NCBI GenBank assembly: GCA_043744615.1
Contig: JAYTUJ010000054.1
Location: 1 to 15,834, forward strand
DNA length: 15,834 nt
Direction of reading: 5' to 3'
From: JAYTUJ01 sp043744615
Lineage (GTDB): Bacteria; Patescibacteriota; Minisyncoccia; Phycocordibacterales; CAIRYW01
The position numbers and the translations under genes are program-made. Shown piece after piece: positions 1-7,934 of this stretch; position 1 is the first letter of the stretch, and each line of letters begins with the position of its first letter. Below the pieces are notes generated by a model. The model saw only the letters and a list, made by a program, of their open reading frames with translations, did not search any database and was not told the DNA's origin.

Positions 1-284
1 TGCACCTTCAAAGCAGAATATGAGCCAAATGAGCCGGTCCTAGGATATCCACTCATTTTGAAAAAGTGCGGCGTAACGCTTGCTATATAATGCTAATTGA
101 TTTAAAATGTTTATAGAACCTTGAAAATCAAATCTTCCACGAAACGATTCGGGTGTGTAGGGAAGAAGACTGTTTGTTTATAGCCGCATAATAGCGGTAT
201 TAAAAACAAGACACTATGTCGCACAATATACATTTTATACAGATAGTTTGTGCGACATATCACTATATATGCTTATACAGCAAT
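1..284. other. Gene-poor left edge
   Basis: I can support no gene here. Positions 1-180 are about 38% GC, higher than the coding DNA beside them. The minus strand carries a 45-codon frame (177 down to 43) with no ATG, ended by TAG at 40-42, and the same frame stays open to the window edge. A second minus-strand frame opens with ATG at 56 and runs off the edge (it begins MSGYPRTGSF). On the plus strand, frame 1 is open from the edge to TAA at 88-90. None of these matches a family I recognise. I saw no tRNA, RNase P, tmRNA or SRP RNA signature. A small CCGC/GCGG hairpin lies at 184-197. Confidence 0.5.
215..259 (-). terminator. 12-bp inverted repeat, possible terminator of the array
   Basis: TATGTCGCACAA at 215-226 is perfectly inverted as TTGTGCGACATA at 248-259, with a 21-base loop between. 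It begins 25 bases past the stop codon of the last minus-strand gene. In minus-strand RNA the stem would be followed, after about six bases, by a short U-rich run (TTGTTTTTAA). This suits an intrinsic terminator, although the loop is large and the U-run is not directly next to the stem. A protein-binding operator is the alternative. Confidence 0.45.
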
Positions 285-905
285 CTATTTCATTTTTACA
301 CAATACTCTTTTAATTGTTTAAAGCTCAACACTTCTATATGTTTTGGTAACGGAGATTTTCTATTTGAAATATATTTTGCAATAACCTCTTCGCTTATTT
401 CCTCATTCATAACAATAAATAATAATGGAAATTTTATAATCCCACTATTACTATATGTTCGAATTTTACTATTAATACATCCAATCATATTTTTTTGAGA
501 TTTTGGATAAAATACATCAATAGCAAAATTCCCTTTTTTGCAAAATATATAGAAGTCTAACCTAACTCGATTATCGTCTGTAAAAAAATATTCTCGATGT
601 ACGGATTCTCGACTAAAGTTTTGTACTAGATAGGTAAAAACTTCATGTTCAATTTTATGTGAACGTTCGTTTATTAATTGGGCACGTTGGGTGCTATGAA
701 GTCCTGTGGTGTAGTCGGTTTGATCGGGTATCTTTAATATGGTACGAAGGGTTACGAGGCCTCCAAATTTTCGTTGCATTTGTCTTGATGAGGGTAAATA
801 ATCACACTCATCAAAATCTGTGGCGGTTGGGTATACTGCATGTTCTTTAAAATATTTTAGAATACGTTCTTTTACAAGTTCTATTGTCCATAGATCTTTT
901 TTCAT
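285..905 (-). CDS. Putative nuclease: N-terminal HNH-repeat-like domain, PD-(D/E)XK-like C-terminus
   Basis: This 206-residue protein is not a named family that I can identify. Residues 1-60 contain a helical stretch with PTATDFD (26-32), LPSSRQMQRKFGG (37-49) and LRTIL (53-57). It resembles the DNA-contacting repeats that accompany homing endonucleases. Residues 80-150 look like a compact restriction-type fold: E86/E88 in a helix, then D117 in RLDFYI, D130 in AIDVF, and lysines at 138 and 147. The usual E-x-K is replaced by D-V-F, so catalysis is uncertain. The start codon overlaps the stop of the HD-domain gene by ATGA (902-905), implying translational coupling. It is the last gene before the inverted repeat and ends in TAG. 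The nuclease role is an inference from fold-like motifs only. Confidence 0.6.
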   Translation of the reverse strand: MKKDLWTIELVKERILKYFKEHAVYPTATDFDECDYLPSSRQMQRKFGGLVTLRTILKIPDQTDYTTGLHSTQRAQLINERSHKIEHEVFTYLVQNFSRESVHREYFFTDDNRVRLDFYIFCKKGNFAIDVFYPKSQKNMIGCINSKIRTYSNSGIIKFPLLFIVMNEEISEEVIAKYISNRKSPLPKHIEVLSFKQLKEYCVKMK

Positions 906-1576
906 ATATTTCTTTTTTTTAATTCAGCAATGATATCTTGTACCGAAGTATCGTTTATATCTTCTGGCTTTATGTTGAGTCGAGAAAATATTTGGTTCTC
1001 TATTGAATTAAGTAATTCAAATTTATGAATTCGCATTTCGTCGGTAATTTTATTTTTATGATTTGCATATCGTTTTGCGCCGTCTTCCATTCGTTCTTGA
1101 ATTGATACAACTTTAAATGGCGAAACTCGCATGTCTGCATAGGCACATACCTTAACTTCATAATCTTCAGTTGCTTCATTTTCTTCAAATTTAACAAATT
1201 CAATGGCGTCCATAAGTTCAAGAACTCGATTATCTACACCGAGTTCTTTGGCGATAGATAAAGAGGCTTCATGCTCATCGTGGCCGTATGTTTCTATAAA
1301 ATCTTTTTGAACCGATTGCCAATACGCTAAGCCTTTTTCTTTTGTTGTGTCAGGGAAGTATGAAAGATTAAATTTAATAATATTTCCCATATCATGGAGC
1401 AAGCATGCGGTTACTATATTGTCAGTATCGATAATAAAACCATCATTTGATTTTTGCATATGCTCGCAGATATATTGAGCAACTGCAGCAACTCGTAGTT
1501 GATGAATTTGTAGTATAGGCATTATACGATATGTGTCGTATATGTTTTGTATGTTTTCTATTCCCCGCCAAGTCAT
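902..1576 (-). CDS. HD-domain metal-dependent phosphohydrolase
   Basis: A 224-residue soluble protein with the metal-binding pattern of the HD superfamily: H25 in LQIHQLRVA, the H61-D62 pair in LLHDMGN, H102 in GHDEHEA, and D148 in YADMR. Proteins of this type hydrolyse nucleotides, cyclic nucleotides or phosphoesters; the substrate cannot be told from sequence. The middle of the protein (70-100) is longer than in minimal HD domains and may form a lid. Its ATG directly abuts the TAA of the upstream 79-residue membrane protein (1577-1579), and its TGA overlaps the start of the nuclease-like gene, so the three are probably translated from one message. Single-domain HD proteins like this also occur as housekeeping nucleotidases, so context alone does not show a special role. 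Confidence 0.85.
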   Translation of the reverse strand: MTWRGIENIQNIYDTYRIMPILQIHQLRVAAVAQYICEHMQKSNDGFIIDTDNIVTACLLHDMGNIIKFNLSYFPDTTKEKGLAYWQSVQKDFIETYGHDEHEASLSIAKELGVDNRVLELMDAIEFVKFEENEATEDYEVKVCAYADMRVSPFKVVSIQERMEDGAKRYANHKNKITDEMRIHKFELLNSIENQIFSRLNIKPEDINDTSVQDIIAELKKRNI

Positions 1577-1816
1577 TTATTTTGTAGGAAACAATCCCTT
1601 AATTAAATCAAATAGATATAAAACAGCTTTGTATAAAGCCATAACAGCAGTCCAAACAATTTTTAGTAAAAGAATAAGTAGTGAAAAAGTTTTTTGAATA
1701 ATTTCTCGTAAATCGATTCCGTAATATTGCAAAACAATTAATGCAACAATAATTAAAATGAGTGTTCGAATGAAACCTCGTTGATTAGATTTGTACTGTT
1801 TAGTATTGAAAAACAT
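1577..1816 (-). CDS. Small two-helix membrane protein of unknown function
   Basis: A 79-residue protein with a basic N-terminus (KQYKSNQRG), a first hydrophobic segment at about 15-30, an amphipathic link containing YYGIDLREI, and a second hydrophobic stretch at about 43-70. I recall similar short proteins with the RGF...YYGID pattern in Parcubacteria, but none with a known function. It follows the M23 endopeptidase gene after 27 bases. It has its own apparent promoter, a TGATAAAAT element ending six bases before the ATG. The product could anchor or assist the exported endopeptidase or the HD protein downstream; this rests only on adjacency. Confidence 0.7.
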   Translation of the reverse strand: MFFNTKQYKSNQRGFIRTLILIIVALIVLQYYGIDLREIIQKTFSLLILLLKIVWTAVMALYKAVLYLFDLIKGLFPTK

Positions 1817-1822
1817 AATTTT

Positions 1823-1831
1823 ATTTTATCA
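1823..1831 (-). promoter_or_regulatory. Extended -10 promoter, predicted leaderless
   Basis: The minus strand reads TGATAAAAT, an extended -10 (TGn plus TAAAAT), ending exactly six bases before the ATG at 1816. Transcription would then start at or next to the A of the start codon. No good -35 hexamer is visible, which extended -10 promoters can tolerate. It would drive the membrane protein, HD-domain and nuclease-like genes separately from the long upstream array. Confidence 0.5.
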
Positions 1832-1843
1832 CAAATTTAAAAG

Positions 1844-3154
1844 TTATTTTGGAATTACTGGTAAATAAAGCATCGGATCAAGATATGCTTTTGTGTCTGC
1901 TGTTGGTATTATAACATTTTTACAATGTATACTTGACGGGTTTGTAATTAATTTTAGACCTTCTGTTGCAACTACGGTTAAGTGAAGATGTGGGCCTGTT
2001 GCATACCCAGAATGACCACTGTAGCCAATAGTATCTCCAGTTTGAACTCTGTCTCCTTCCTGTGCTGAAATCGAAGACATGTGACCATATAAGGTTGAAA
2101 GTCCATTTGCGTGTTCAATAACAGCCCATTTGCCGTATGAATAGCAACCGTTTACGGCATCTGTATTCCCTGTTCCTTTTACTATTCCCGAAAGTGCTGC
2201 TTTAATTGGTGTTCCGTCAGGAACACCAACATCAATTCCATTATGAGTACCTGTTTGATATAGTCTTCCTGATACAGAAGTTTTTCCAAACAATTGTGTG
2301 ATTCTTACTTTATCGACAGGCCAGATAAAAACTCCCGAACGCGCTGTTGGAATTTTAGAAAAATCAATTGCAATTTTAAGTTGCGATTCAAATGTATATA
2401 ACTCTTTTTCAAATTGTTCTTTTTGTTTTTTCTTTTCTGCGAGCAATATTTTATAACCACTTTCTTTATTTTTTGTGGTTGCGAGTAATTTATCTTTTTC
2501 TTTTTGCGCGTCAAGAACAGCTTGTTTTTCGGTTGCTAATTTTATTTTTAATTTTGAAAGGTTATCTTTTTCTGCCTCAGTATTTTTCTTTTTTGCCTCA
2601 AGTGATATATGTAGGTTATCAAGTGAATCAACTTTTTCTTTGATTGAAAAAGATACAGAACTAATATCATTTATATATGACAAAGCGTCAGAATACGTCT
2701 CTTGTTTTAATAAATGTAAAACGGGAGTTATAGTGTCAAAACGATCAACCGTTTGTAATACAGATTGAATATATTGTTTATGAAGGTCAATATCAGAAAG
2801 TGTATCTTTTATGTCTTCTTTTGTTTGTTCAATTTTTACTGAAGTGCGGTCAATATTTTTTTGAGTCAGTTGGAGCGTTGTCTCAAGTTTTTTCTTTGAA
2901 GTATCAAGGTTAGTAATCGCACCTTTTAAGGTTCCGATTTCGTTTGATGTTTGAGTAAGAACTTGTTGATATTGAGCAATTTCTTTTTCTAAATTTGCAA
3001 TATCAACACTTTTTGAATCAATTATTTTTTGCAATTCTTCAACTGACGCAGATTGTGTTGGTGAGGTAAAAAATAAAAATCCAAGGCAGAAAAAAACAAC
3101 ATAAAAAACACGACGAGTATATGTATTATATAGTAGTAAGTTTTTTAATTGCAT
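1844..3154 (-). CDS. Exported coiled-coil M23 (LytM-type) murein endopeptidase, EnvC-like
   Basis: This 436-residue protein has a signal sequence or N-terminal anchor (R14-R15, then a hydrophobic core at about 17-30, with SPTQSAS beyond). A long coiled coil at about 36-260 is rich in K, E, L and Q. The C-terminal M23 domain (about 270-400) has the zinc motif H304-x3-D308 (HNGID) and the catalytic HLH (389-391). With all ligands intact, it is predicted to cleave peptidoglycan cross-bridges itself, unlike the degenerate LytM domain of E. coli EnvC; the layout nevertheless matches EnvC-type factors for daughter-cell separation. C337 and C411 flank the domain core and could form a disulfide outside the cytoplasm. 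The ATG at 3154 lies inside the end of gltX (29-bp overlap); a later start would lose the signal sequence. Confidence 0.9.
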   Translation of the reverse strand: MQLKNLLLYNTYTRRVFYVVFFCLGFLFFTSPTQSASVEELQKIIDSKSVDIANLEKEIAQYQQVLTQTSNEIGTLKGAITNLDTSKKKLETTLQLTQKNIDRTSVKIEQTKEDIKDTLSDIDLHKQYIQSVLQTVDRFDTITPVLHLLKQETYSDALSYINDISSVSFSIKEKVDSLDNLHISLEAKKKNTEAEKDNLSKLKIKLATEKQAVLDAQKEKDKLLATTKNKESGYKILLAEKKKQKEQFEKELYTFESQLKIAIDFSKIPTARSGVFIWPVDKVRITQLFGKTSVSGRLYQTGTHNGIDVGVPDGTPIKAALSGIVKGTGNTDAVNGCYSYGKWAVIEHANGLSTLYGHMSSISAQEGDRVQTGDTIGYSGHSGYATGPHLHLTVVATEGLKLITNPSSIHCKNVIIPTADTKAYLDPMLYLPVIPK

Positions 3155-4631
3155 AGTCTATACGTGTTAACGTTTGTTCTTTACCAAGTATATCAGCAAT
3201 TGCGACTGGGTCGGGTGATCTTTCTTTTCCTGAAAGACAAATACGAAGCGGCCACAACACAATTCCCCTTCCCTTTTCGGTCGCATAATCCCAAATAGCA
3301 TTTTTTATTGATTCTGCATTAAACGAATCCGCAGAAACTTTTTCAAGAAGTTTTTTAATTTCAGAAAAATGAAACACCATAGTTTCTGCATTCACTTCAA
3401 TACCCTTTCGTAATTTTTCGGGACACCATAATAGATCTGTTGCATACTCGGGTTGCTCAAAATAGAAATCTAATTCCCCTGCTTCTTGCATTTGTTTTAT
3501 TTCTCCAAAAAATGAAATTCTCTCACGAAGTGTGGGAATCATTTTTTTGAATATGTTTTCAAAATTATCTTTTTCTTTTAATTCTTCGGGGATAAATTCA
3601 AAAACTCGTTTTTTAAATTCCTCATCAGAAAGTTTTTTTATGTGTTCTTTGTTTATCCAAGTTAGTTTTTCTTCATTTAAAGCTCCTCCACTTTTTTGTA
3701 CTTTTGTAATATCAAACAATGTTATAAATTCTTCGGGAGTCAAAATTTCTGTATCGGTTCCTGGGTTCCAACCAATAAATGCTAAAAAGTTTATTAATGC
3801 TTCAGGAAGATATCCTTCGTCTTTATATGCAAGTGTATCTTTTACATTATCTCGTTTACTTAATTTCTTTTTTCCATCAGGACCCATAATTGGTGGTAGC
3901 GTTGCAAACTCAGGTCGCTCGATACCCAAAGCTTCGTACAAAGCTAAAAACTTTGGAGTTGAAGAAATATATTCATCAGCACGAAATACATGAGTTACCT
4001 GCATGTATAAGTCATCAATGATATGTGCAAAGTTATAGGTTGGGTAGCCATCACTTTTCATCAAAATAAAATCATCAAGTGCTTCTGGTCCAGCACTTAA
4101 TGTTCCTCGAACTAAATCATTCCATTCGTACGATTTAACATCAGTAATTTTTAATCGAAGAGGTTGTGATCCATCCCATATTGGTGGATGTTCTGGTCGA
4201 TAGTCACGATATAAAAATGGTTTTTTTGCAATTTCTGCTTCGGCTCGAAACTCATCAAGCTGTTCTTTTGTATACGGGTCAGCGTAGGCTAAACCTTTTT
4301 GTACTAAAATATCAGCATATTTTTTGTATGTGTCTAATCGTTGTGATTGTAAGTATGGGCCATTTGGACCACCAATATCTGGGCCCTCGTTCCATAAAAT
4401 TCCTAACCACTGAAGCGTTTTAATTATTTGTTCTATTGAACCTTCAACTTCTCTTTCTTTATCGGTATCTTCAATTCGAAGTATAAAAGTTCCGTTATGT
4501 TGTTGTGCAAATGCCCATGTAAAAAGTGCGCTTCGAACACCTCCAACGTGAAGATTTCCTGTTGGCGATGGTGCAAAACGTGTCACCACTTTTTTATCTA
4601 TTTTTTTATGATTTGATTCAGAAGATGACAT
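3126..4631 (-). CDS. gltX: Glutamyl-tRNA synthetase
   Basis: A class Ic synthetase that charges tRNA with glutamate, and possibly also tRNA-Gln if the cell uses the amidotransferase route, which cannot be seen here. From the ATG at 4631 it has 501 residues. The catalytic signature is FAPSPTGNLHVGG (19-31, the HIGH-type motif), with KLSKRD (256-261) as the KMSKS loop. The C-terminal half is an all-helical anticodon-binding region of normal length. The region after YADP (117-120) lacks the C-x-C cluster seen in zinc-binding GluRS, so this is a zinc-free form. An in-frame start at 4682 would add 17 residues inside murG; I prefer 4631 because it lies just after the murG stop (4636) and before the first conserved motif. 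Confidence 0.96.
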   Translation of the reverse strand: MSSSESNHKKIDKKVVTRFAPSPTGNLHVGGVRSALFTWAFAQQHNGTFILRIEDTDKEREVEGSIEQIIKTLQWLGILWNEGPDIGGPNGPYLQSQRLDTYKKYADILVQKGLAYADPYTKEQLDEFRAEAEIAKKPFLYRDYRPEHPPIWDGSQPLRLKITDVKSYEWNDLVRGTLSAGPEALDDFILMKSDGYPTYNFAHIIDDLYMQVTHVFRADEYISSTPKFLALYEALGIERPEFATLPPIMGPDGKKKLSKRDNVKDTLAYKDEGYLPEALINFLAFIGWNPGTDTEILTPEEFITLFDITKVQKSGGALNEEKLTWINKEHIKKLSDEEFKKRVFEFIPEELKEKDNFENIFKKMIPTLRERISFFGEIKQMQEAGELDFYFEQPEYATDLLWCPEKLRKGIEVNAETMVFHFSEIKKLLEKVSADSFNAESIKNAIWDYATEKGRGIVLWPLRICLSGKERSPDPVAIADILGKEQTLTRIDYAIKKLTTI

Positions 4632-4635
4632 GTTT

Positions 4636-5766
4636 TTATTGTTGTTCGTGAGTGAGTGCGATTTCGATAAGTTCTTGAGCAATTTTTTCAGCCGCGTCTA
4701 CTTTTGCAAATGCAAGAGCTCCTTTTGACATTCGTTCTTGTATTTTTTGATTGCCTAAAATTGTTTTTATTTGTGCAAATAAAATATCTGTTCCAAGGTT
4801 ATCTTCTTCGATAACAACACATGCTCCTTGACGCGCATAATTAAAAGAATTTTTTCGTTGGTGATCTCCGTTTGAGTCGGTGATTGGAATAATAATACTT
4901 GGCACTCCCCATGCAGCAATTTCAAAAATAGTTGAACCCCCTCGTGAAATAACAAGGTTTGATGCTCCTGCAGACATTTGCATTGCGAGTGTGTTTAAAT
5001 AATCAAATGGTTTATATCGAGATGGAAATTGACTGTGTTCAAGAATAACTCCCGCAGTTCGTTTAATTTCAGCGATATTATGTTTTCCAACTTGATGAAT
5101 AATTTGAAATTCTTTTACAAGTTCAGGAAGACATGCAAGAATTGTTTCGTTAATTTTTTGGCAACCGAGTGACCCGCCTAAAATTAAAATTGTTGGAATA
5201 CTTTTTTCGAGTTGTAAATATTCATGAGCGCCATCTTTGATTGGATGTGTTAATTCTTTTCGAATCGGTTGCCCAATCCATGCTGTTTTTTTTGCATCAA
5301 AATATTCGATTGCATCTGGGTACGACAAGGCAATTTTTGTTGCAAATTTTGCCGCAAATAAATTTGCTCGCCCTGGGACACTGTCTGATTCATGAACTAC
5401 AATTGGAATCCCTAAAATTTTTGCTGCAAGTACAACAGGAACACTGACTCCTCCACCTTTGCTAAACAAAACATCTGGAAATATTCGGTATAAAGTAAAC
5501 AGGGCTTTTAAAGTTCCAATTCCAATTTTAATTGCATCGAAGATGTTGAGTACAGAAAAATATCTTCGCATTTTACCCCCCGGAACATATCGATATGTAA
5601 TATTGTTATCAAACAATAATGCTGGATTATATGGGTTTGGTGCAATATAAAAAATATCAGCTTCAAGTAGCTTTTTTTCTTTTGCGATAGCGTGAATTTC
5701 TTGGGCGACAGCAATGAGTGGATAAAAGTGTCCTCCCGAGCCTCCTCCTGTAAGTGCTATTTTCAT
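4636..5766 (-). CDS. murG: UDP-N-acetylglucosamine--lipid I GlcNAc transferase MurG
   Basis: This GT28 enzyme transfers GlcNAc to lipid I on the inner face of the membrane, giving lipid II. The 376 residues carry the N-terminal glycine loop GGGSGGH (7-13), the acceptor-side HESDSVPGRAN (125-135), and the second glycine loop GGSLG (197-201). In the C-terminal UDP-GlcNAc pocket are SRGGST (274-279), E282, and the DHQ segment (301-303). The length is typical. The start overlaps the ftsW stop as ATGA (5763-5766), so the two are probably translated together, and gltX begins four bases after its stop. It completes a mraY-ftsW-murG wall-synthesis order that is common in bacterial division clusters. 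Confidence 0.97.
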   Translation of the reverse strand: MKIALTGGGSGGHFYPLIAVAQEIHAIAKEKKLLEADIFYIAPNPYNPALLFDNNITYRYVPGGKMRRYFSVLNIFDAIKIGIGTLKALFTLYRIFPDVLFSKGGGVSVPVVLAAKILGIPIVVHESDSVPGRANLFAAKFATKIALSYPDAIEYFDAKKTAWIGQPIRKELTHPIKDGAHEYLQLEKSIPTILILGGSLGCQKINETILACLPELVKEFQIIHQVGKHNIAEIKRTAGVILEHSQFPSRYKPFDYLNTLAMQMSAGASNLVISRGGSTIFEIAAWGVPSIIIPITDSNGDHQRKNSFNYARQGACVVIEEDNLGTDILFAQIKTILGNQKIQERMSKGALAFAKVDAAEKIAQELIEIALTHEQQ

Positions 5767-6857
5767 GATTTCTGTTGGTATTTTGAAATATTAAGAATGA
5801 TACCGACTTCTGCAAGTGCGAGTAAAAGTGCCGATCCGCCTTGGCTTACAAACAATAACGGTGTGCCTGAAAGTGGCATTACTCCCAACATTGCCCCGAT
5901 GTTAATAAACGATTCGGATGTGATAAGTATAACAATTCCGACTACCATTAGTCTACCAAACATATCGTTGCTTTGAGCGGCAATTTTCATGCCTCTAATT
6001 CCAAAAAACACAAAACAAAGGATTATTAAGGTTGATCCAATAAAGCCGAATTCTTCACTTGCAACTGCAAATATTGAATCCCCAATTGGTTCGGGTAGAA
6101 AGTTAAATTTTTGAATACTTTGACCAAAACCTCTTCCAGTTAAACCTCCTGATCCAACTGCAATGAGCGATTGTTGAATTTGATATCCAGTCGTGCGTGC
6201 ATTTGCAGAGGGATGAATAAAAGTCATTACACGATCACGTACGTATGGTCTGAAAGCTAAAATAATTGCAAAAGCAACAACTGCACCTGCGCAAATTAAA
6301 AATATATCTCGCCATTTACAGCCAGCAGCAAGATACATAGCGAGCCCAGCAAAAAATATAATAAAATATGTGTCGGTATCGGGTTGGGTCAAAATAAGTG
6401 AAGCTGCAATTGCTAGTGTAATAACAAATGCACCTAAACCAAATTTTGGATTCTCTATTTTTTGTTTTAATGAAGAAAGAAGTGCTGCAAAATAAATTAC
6501 AAAACCAAGTTTAAATAATTCAGATGGTTGAAAAGTAAATCCACCAATTGATATCCAACGAGTTGCCCCTTTAAGTTGTATACCAATATGAGGAATAAAT
6601 AAAAGAAGTGTAACTATAATTGACCCAACAAAAATAAAGAAAGAATATTTTTTAAGAAGTTTATAATGAAGGTTTGCCGCTGCAATACAAATGATACTTC
6701 CACAAACAATACCAATAATAAGTTGTTTGAGTGCGATCATTCCAAATCGATTTTCATCTTTTGCAACAAGCCCAAGTGATGCAGAAGTAAAAATAAAAAA
6801 CCCGCCGACAGTCAGAAGGATGATGATAAATAAAAATGTTCTGTCGACTTTTTTCAT
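5763..6857 (-). CDS. ftsW: SEDS-family septal peptidoglycan polymerase FtsW
   Basis: A 364-residue polytopic membrane protein of the SEDS (FtsW/RodA/SpoVE) family, which polymerises lipid II into glycan strands together with a class B PBP. Visible family marks are GATRWISIGGFTFQPSE (97-113), the extracellular loop with FLPEPIGDSIFA (253-264), where D260 is the expected catalytic aspartate, and NIGAMLGVMPLSGTPLLF (319-336). About ten transmembrane segments can be traced. FtsW rather than RodA is chosen because it lies between mraY and murG. No PBP2b/FtsI partner is present in the window. The gene starts 12 bases after mraY ends and overlaps murG by four bases. Confidence 0.94.
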   Translation of the reverse strand: MKKVDRTFLFIIILLTVGGFFIFTSASLGLVAKDENRFGMIALKQLIIGIVCGSIICIAAANLHYKLLKKYSFFIFVGSIIVTLLLFIPHIGIQLKGATRWISIGGFTFQPSELFKLGFVIYFAALLSSLKQKIENPKFGLGAFVITLAIAASLILTQPDTDTYFIIFFAGLAMYLAAGCKWRDIFLICAGAVVAFAIILAFRPYVRDRVMTFIHPSANARTTGYQIQQSLIAVGSGGLTGRGFGQSIQKFNFLPEPIGDSIFAVASEEFGFIGSTLIILCFVFFGIRGMKIAAQSNDMFGRLMVVGIVILITSESFINIGAMLGVMPLSGTPLLFVSQGGSALLLALAEVGIILNISKYQQKS

Positions 6858-6869
6858 TTAGATATGTTA

Positions 6870-7934
6870 TTACGAAATTGCAAGTACGACACCAAGCAAT
6901 GCACAAATTACTGAAAATACCCAATACCGCATAGTTACTTTGTATGCAGGCCAGCCAAGTGCTTCAAAATGATGATGAAGCGGAGCAACTAAAAAGAGTT
7001 TTTTATTTCTAAACTTTTTTGAAAGCATTTGGAAAATTGAAGAAAGTGAAGTGATAAAAAGAGGAAGTGCAACAAGTGGTAATACCGCTAATCCCCGACC
7101 GTCTCCAAGGGTGTCAGTCATAAATGCGATAATAGTAAGAGTGATTCCAAGACTCATGCTTCCTGTTTCTGACATATAAAATCGTGCAGGAGGAATATTA
7201 AACCAAAGAAATGCAAGAATAGAGCCCACAATAAGTGCACAAAAAGCAGCAATATCAACTTGATGTTGAAAGAATGCGATAACCGAGTATCCTCCAAACA
7301 TAATTGCATATACACCACCAGCAAGACCATCGATACCATCGATAATTCCACCAGAATATACTGCAAGCATTACTATTATAAATAGAATTATAATTAACCA
7401 ACCAAGATGAATTGTTCCTATGAAAGGTATTGATGCGGTTACGACATCAAGTTTGTACCAAAACCACCATCCACACAAAAGCCCAACAATACTTACAAAC
7501 GCAAGTCTTTTTCGTAATGGTAGACCACCGTTTTTGCCACTGATTGAACCTTTGATTTCATATATATCATCAAGAAGTCCAACAATTGCACCAAATAATA
7601 ATGCACATAATGGAATCCAAGTTTGTTCTCGACTTAAAATATCAAATCGATTACCAATTAAATTTGGCATTGCGTGAGTTAAAAATGAAATACAAAGTAT
7701 TGTAAAAAGTGTGCTAAACCAAATTATAATTCCACCCATTCGAGGAGTTCCGACTTCTTTGTGTTCGTGAAGTTTATTAAAGATTTCTGTTGCGTTTCCT
7801 TGGTGGTCAATTTTACCCGACTTTTTTTTCCAGAGTTTATGTTTATATAAATATGCAGAAACATAGGGAGTAATTGATATTCCAACAAAGAAACCAATCG
7901 TCGCTGGAAGTAAAATTTTTAATGCGTCTGTCAT
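6870..7934 (-). CDS. mraY: Phospho-N-acetylmuramoyl-pentapeptide transferase MraY
   Basis: MraY moves phospho-MurNAc-pentapeptide from UDP to undecaprenyl phosphate, producing lipid I. The 354-residue polytopic protein has the catalytic pair D122-D123 (LLDDIYEI), the DGIDGLAGG loop (199-207) and the cytoplasmic APLHHHFEALGW (317-328). TPRMGG (63-68) near the N-terminus is also typical. Two positions differ from the usual family pattern. The MGDTGS motif that carries the third essential aspartate reads MSETGS here (254-259), placing Glu at 256. The asparagine normally preceding the DGLDGLA loop is a glycine. The start overlaps the carboxypeptidase stop by ATGA (7931-7934). The rest of the enzyme looks intact, so I expect it to be functional. 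Confidence 0.96.
   Translation of the reverse strand: MTDALKILLPATIGFFVGISITPYVSAYLYKHKLWKKKSGKIDHQGNATEIFNKLHEHKEVGTPRMGGIIIWFSTLFTILCISFLTHAMPNLIGNRFDILSREQTWIPLCALLFGAIVGLLDDIYEIKGSISGKNGGLPLRKRLAFVSIVGLLCGWWFWYKLDVVTASIPFIGTIHLGWLIIILFIIVMLAVYSGGIIDGIDGLAGGVYAIMFGGYSVIAFFQHQVDIAAFCALIVGSILAFLWFNIPPARFYMSETGSMSLGITLTIIAFMTDTLGDGRGLAVLPLVALPLFITSLSSIFQMLSKKFRNKKLFLVAPLHHHFEALGWPAYKVTMRYWVFSVICALLGVVLAIS

Noticed and set aside
111..233. 40-codon minus-strand frame with ATG (begins MYIVRHSVLF) and a C near a hydrophobic stretch, like a small lipoprotein
   Set aside because: The residues before the Cys (PLL) do not fit a lipobox, and the frame runs through the inverted repeat and the hairpin; nothing supports translation.
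250..498. Open plus-strand frame of 82 codons
   Set aside because: It lies antisense to the nuclease-like gene, and its reading gives an AT-driven hydrophobic peptide with no family resemblance.
2392..2768. Two plus-strand frames over the M23 coiled coil
   Set aside because: They are antisense to a Lys/Glu-rich coiled coil, which automatically reads as Phe/Leu/Ser-rich sequence on the other strand.
3532..3993. 153-codon plus-strand frame
   Set aside because: It is fully antisense to gltX, whose motifs are unmistakable; the opposite product has no recognisable domain.
4632..4682. Earlier gltX start at 4682, overlapping murG
   Set aside because: The added 17 residues are Asn/Ser/Lys-rich and unconserved; the ATG at 4631 just after the murG stop fits better.
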